Positions 61,693-64,000 of a DNA stretch of 64,000 bases are shown piece after piece. The notes below the pieces were generated by a model. That model ran no database searches. It saw only the letters and a list, made by a program, of their open reading frames with translations, and was not told the origin of the DNA. Location: the NCBI GenBank assembly GCA_902362375.1, contig CABIVS010000004.1, forward strand, positions 1 through 64,000. Direction: 5' to 3'. Position numbers and translations under genes: made by a program. How positions within the stretch are numbered: position 1 is the first letter of the stretch; every line of letters starts with the position of its first letter. Origin of the DNA: Bacteroidaceae bacterium. GTDB lineage: Bacteria > Bacteroidota > Bacteroidia > Bacteroidales > Bacteroidaceae.

Positions 61693-62151
61693 TTATTTCA
61701 GTTTCAAGATCCGTTGATTGCTGCTTCCCCTGAATTCCAGATACGGAGAGAAAAGAGCCTGCTCGAAGCGTCCGTCCACCAATACGTCTATATAATCAAG
61801 GGCAGCGCTCAAGCGGGGGTGTGCCTTGATTTCTTCGTAGCTATATCCTGTATAGCACCACACATTCATCCCCGTCTCCTCTTTCACCCGTTTCAGTAAA
61901 GGCAGAAACTCCTCCGGACGGAAGAACGGATCACCACCGGAAAAAGTAACACCGTCCAGCAAAGGATTTGCCTTGATTTCACGGATGATGGACTGTATTT
62001 TTTCTTCCGTCAGTTCTTCCCCCGCCCCCGGATTCCAGCTCTCCGGGTTGTGGCAACCGGGACAGTGATGGGAACATCCGGCAAGATAAATAGAGTACCG
62101 GATGCCTTCACCATCAACAATCGTTTCAGGATAAGTTCCTAATAAATTCAC
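61693..62151 (-). CDS. nrdG: anaerobic ribonucleoside-triphosphate reductase activase
   Basis: A 152-residue radical-SAM enzyme that generates the glycyl radical on NrdD. The cluster motif is C26-x3-C30-x2-C33 (CSHHCPGC), followed by TFSGGDPFF, the SAM-binding GGDP signature. The length is normal. It follows nrdD in the same direction after 77 bp of A/T-rich repeat. Confidence 0.95.
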   Translation of the reverse strand: MNLLGTYPETIVDGEGIRYSIYLAGCSHHCPGCHNPESWNPGAGEELTEEKIQSIIREIKANPLLDGVTFSGGDPFFRPEEFLPLLKRVKEETGMNVWCYTGYSYEEIKAHPRLSAALDYIDVLVDGRFEQALFSPYLEFRGSSNQRILKLK

Positions 62152-62228
62152 TTCTTAAATTGAAAATTGAAAGTTGAAAATTAAAAAATTAAAGATAGAA
62201 GCCTATTAGTGAGGCCATTTTCAACTCC

Positions 62229-64000
62229 TTACAGGTGTTTTACGCGGTCTTGTTCTTCTGCCCGCTTGGCAGAGTTCCAAGAACTTAAATCGCCTGTCAG
62301 GTAACCGGTTATACGGCGCATACGAAGGATGCTTTCACTCTGGCACACCGGACATTTATCGAAGATAACCCCCTTGTAACCACAGTTATGGCAAGTATCT
62401 ACCGGGTGGTTGATAGAGCCGTAGCCGATCCCCTCGTCGTGCATCACTTTCACAATCTTGGCGATGGCACGTACATTCTTCTGTGCTTCACCGTCCAGCT
62501 CTACATATGTGATATGTCCACCGCGCGTAATGGCGTGGAACGGAGCTTCACACTTGATTTTCTCAACGATGCTGATCGGTTCTTTCACGTCTACGTGGAA
62601 AGAGTTGACATAATAGTCGCGGTCTGTCACTCCGGGGATTTTTCCATATTTCCGACGATCCATTTTAGTGAAGCGTCCCGAAAGTCCTTCGGCAGGAGTA
62701 GCCAGAACGGAGTAGTTCAGGTTATATTTCTCTTTATATTCGTTTACCACTTTATTCATTTCCATCACAGCTTCATACAACGTGTCCCATGCTTTCTGGT
62801 TGTGTCCGTGCCCTTGGCCGTAGAGAGCCACCATCGCATTGTGTCCGCCGATAAATCCGATTCCCAGCGTACCGCTGCGCAATGCGTCACCCACCTGTTC
62901 GTTCGGGTTCAAATCCCCGCCGCCTTTCCACACATTATTTCCCATCATGAACGGGAACTGACGTGCCAAGGCCGTACGCTGATACTGATAACGCTCGTAA
63001 AGCTGATCGGCTACAAGAACCGACATAGTATGTACGGATTCGATGAAAATTTCTTTTGCCTTCTGTTCAATGGCATCCTTGTTGCGTTCATCCTCTATCA
63101 GGTTTTCCGCCTTGATGCGGGCTTCGATAGCCAGTCTCGGCATATTCAGCGTAGTGAATGAAAGATTGCCACGGCCTAAAGAAGATTTTTCTCCTGCCAC
63201 GTTTTCAAAAACACGGGTACGGCAACCCATCGTCGCCAATTCGTAGATGTAACGTTTCGGATCGTCCGCTTTCCATTTCTCGTTTTGGTTGAAAGGTGCA
63301 TCGAGGAACATGAAGTTCGGGAACAGCGCTTTCGCCGTAGTCTGGCAAGCCTTCAACAGCAAGTCGAAGTTGGGAGCTTCGTAACGGTCAGTCATTGCCT
63401 CTTCGATGTTTTCCGCTTTCATTGCTTTCTCAAAGTCTTTCTCCGAGTAAGAAACTCCGTCTTTCACCTTGAAAATCTGGATCGGGAATACAGGCACTTC
63501 GCCTCTTGTGCCCAATCCTTCAATGGTAGCTTTCAGCAATTCTTCGATCACCATGCGACCTTCTGCAGAAGTGTCGGTACCGTAGTTGATGGAGCTGAAT
63601 ACCACCTGATTACCGCCACGTGAATGCATCGTGTTGAGGTTGTGGATAAATCCTTCCATTGCCTGATGGGTATCTTTGCGGGTCTGCTGATAAGCTTTCT
63701 CAACGATACGGGCAAGGTGTTCCTTGTCTATAATGATTTGTAAAGCCACTAAAGCGATGCGCAATGTTTCGCGTTCGGCTTCGGTGGACTTGATAGACGG
63801 AAGATATTCTTTAATCAATGTGCGAATGGATTTCTCATCGGCCTGATGTCCGTTTTCCATGGCGACATAGAAATTGATGAACGATGCCAGATGCTTGCGG
63901 AAAGATTTGGCCACACCTTTTGCCATGAAGAAATCGAAAGCAGGAATTGCCTGTCCGCCGTGTTGCTCATTCTGGTTCGTCTGGAAGATAATGGTAGCCA
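62229..64000 (-). CDS. nrdD: anaerobic ribonucleoside-triphosphate reductase (partial, N-terminus off window)
   Basis: The C-terminal 590 or so residues of the glycyl-radical enzyme that makes deoxynucleotides without oxygen. The frame stays open to position 64000: the codons before the first in-frame ATG at 63926 read NQNEQHGGQAIPAFDFF, a conserved NrdD block, so the gene continues beyond the edge. The C-terminus has the four-cysteine zinc site (CHNC and CPVC) and the glycyl-radical motif RITGYL. Together with nrdG it serves strict anaerobic growth. Confidence 0.96.
   Translation of the reverse strand, partial: ATIIFQTNQNEQHGGQAIPAFDFFMAKGVAKSFRKHLASFINFYVAMENGHQADEKSIRTLIKEYLPSIKSTEAERETLRIALVALQIIIDKEHLARIVEKAYQQTRKDTHQAMEGFIHNLNTMHSRGGNQVVFSSINYGTDTSAEGRMVIEELLKATIEGLGTRGEVPVFPIQIFKVKDGVSYSEKDFEKAMKAENIEEAMTDRYEAPNFDLLLKACQTTAKALFPNFMFLDAPFNQNEKWKADDPKRYIYELATMGCRTRVFENVAGEKSSLGRGNLSFTTLNMPRLAIEARIKAENLIEDERNKDAIEQKAKEIFIESVHTMSVLVADQLYERYQYQRTALARQFPFMMGNNVWKGGGDLNPNEQVGDALRSGTLGIGFIGGHNAMVALYGQGHGHNQKAWDTLYEAVMEMNKVVNEYKEKYNLNYSVLATPAEGLSGRFTKMDRRKYGKIPGVTDRDYYVNSFHVDVKEPISIVEKIKCEAPFHAITRGGHITYVELDGEAQKNVRAIAKIVKVMHDEGIGYGSINHPVDTCHNCGYKGVIFDKCPVCQSESILRMRRITGYLTGDLSSWNSAKRAEEQDRVKHL

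Overview
The window comes from a Bacteroides chromosome, most likely B. thetaiotaomicron or a very close relative. The evidence is the 16S rRNA 5' end at the left edge, the Bacteroides promoter form (TTTG, about 19-21 bp, TAnnTTTG) upstream of many genes, many lipoproteins, a hybrid two-component regulator, and a gene order that matches what I remember of the B. thetaiotaomicron BT19xx region (7-alpha-hydroxysteroid dehydrogenase, riboswitch-controlled propionyl-CoA carboxylase, phase-variable S-layer locus). No database search was possible; species and locus matches are from memory.

Layout. 1-1850: start of a leftward rRNA operon with three tandem promoters, then a gene-free stretch holding a large inverted-repeat element (921-1711) studded with a TTTCTCATA motif and a central 27-bp palindrome. 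1855-6974: an AAA ATPase, a winged-helix protein, two AraC-type regulators, a VOC protein and a lipoprotein. 7200-8540: two paralogous small RNA genes with near-ideal promoters, either side of a DUF1848 gene. 8806-12935: bile-acid 7-alpha-HSDH, a TetR regulator, a 53-residue lipoprotein, pncB, a HigBA-type toxin-antitoxin pair and a thioredoxin-like protein. 13104-17041: cobalamin riboswitch and a three-gene biotin-dependent acyl-CoA carboxylase operon, followed by two tandem copies of a probable structured RNA. 17654-25154: amidase, O-acetylhomoserine sulfhydrylase, a lipoprotein and a hybrid two-component system.

25366-31541 is the most notable part: an S-layer-like coiled-coil lipoprotein (856 aa) and an outer-membrane barrel protein, preceded by a 276-bp DNA segment bounded by inverted recombination sites. 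The segment carries a promoter that points AWAY from the operon in this sequence, so the locus appears to be in the OFF state. A tyrosine recombinase and an HU-like protein lie next to it.

31898-35916: a GH2 and a GH30 glycosidase. 36040-42119: an unknown gene, a Pit-type phosphate transporter, polyphosphate kinase and a phosphodiesterase. 42272-55509: mostly housekeeping (rfbAB, menA, nadD, gmk, yicC, tsaB, murA, rimM, M23 peptidase, dxr, rseP). 55681-60073: a 2-aminoethylphosphonate degradation cluster (DUF5690 transporter-like protein, phnX, phnW) with a divergent regulator-like gene. 60175-64000: an MFS exporter and the anaerobic ribonucleotide reductase genes nrdG and nrdD, the latter running off the right edge.

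Several genes are better started at an internal ATG than at the most upstream in-frame start; this is noted per gene. Many strong promoter matches sit within 5-50 bp of these corrected starts.
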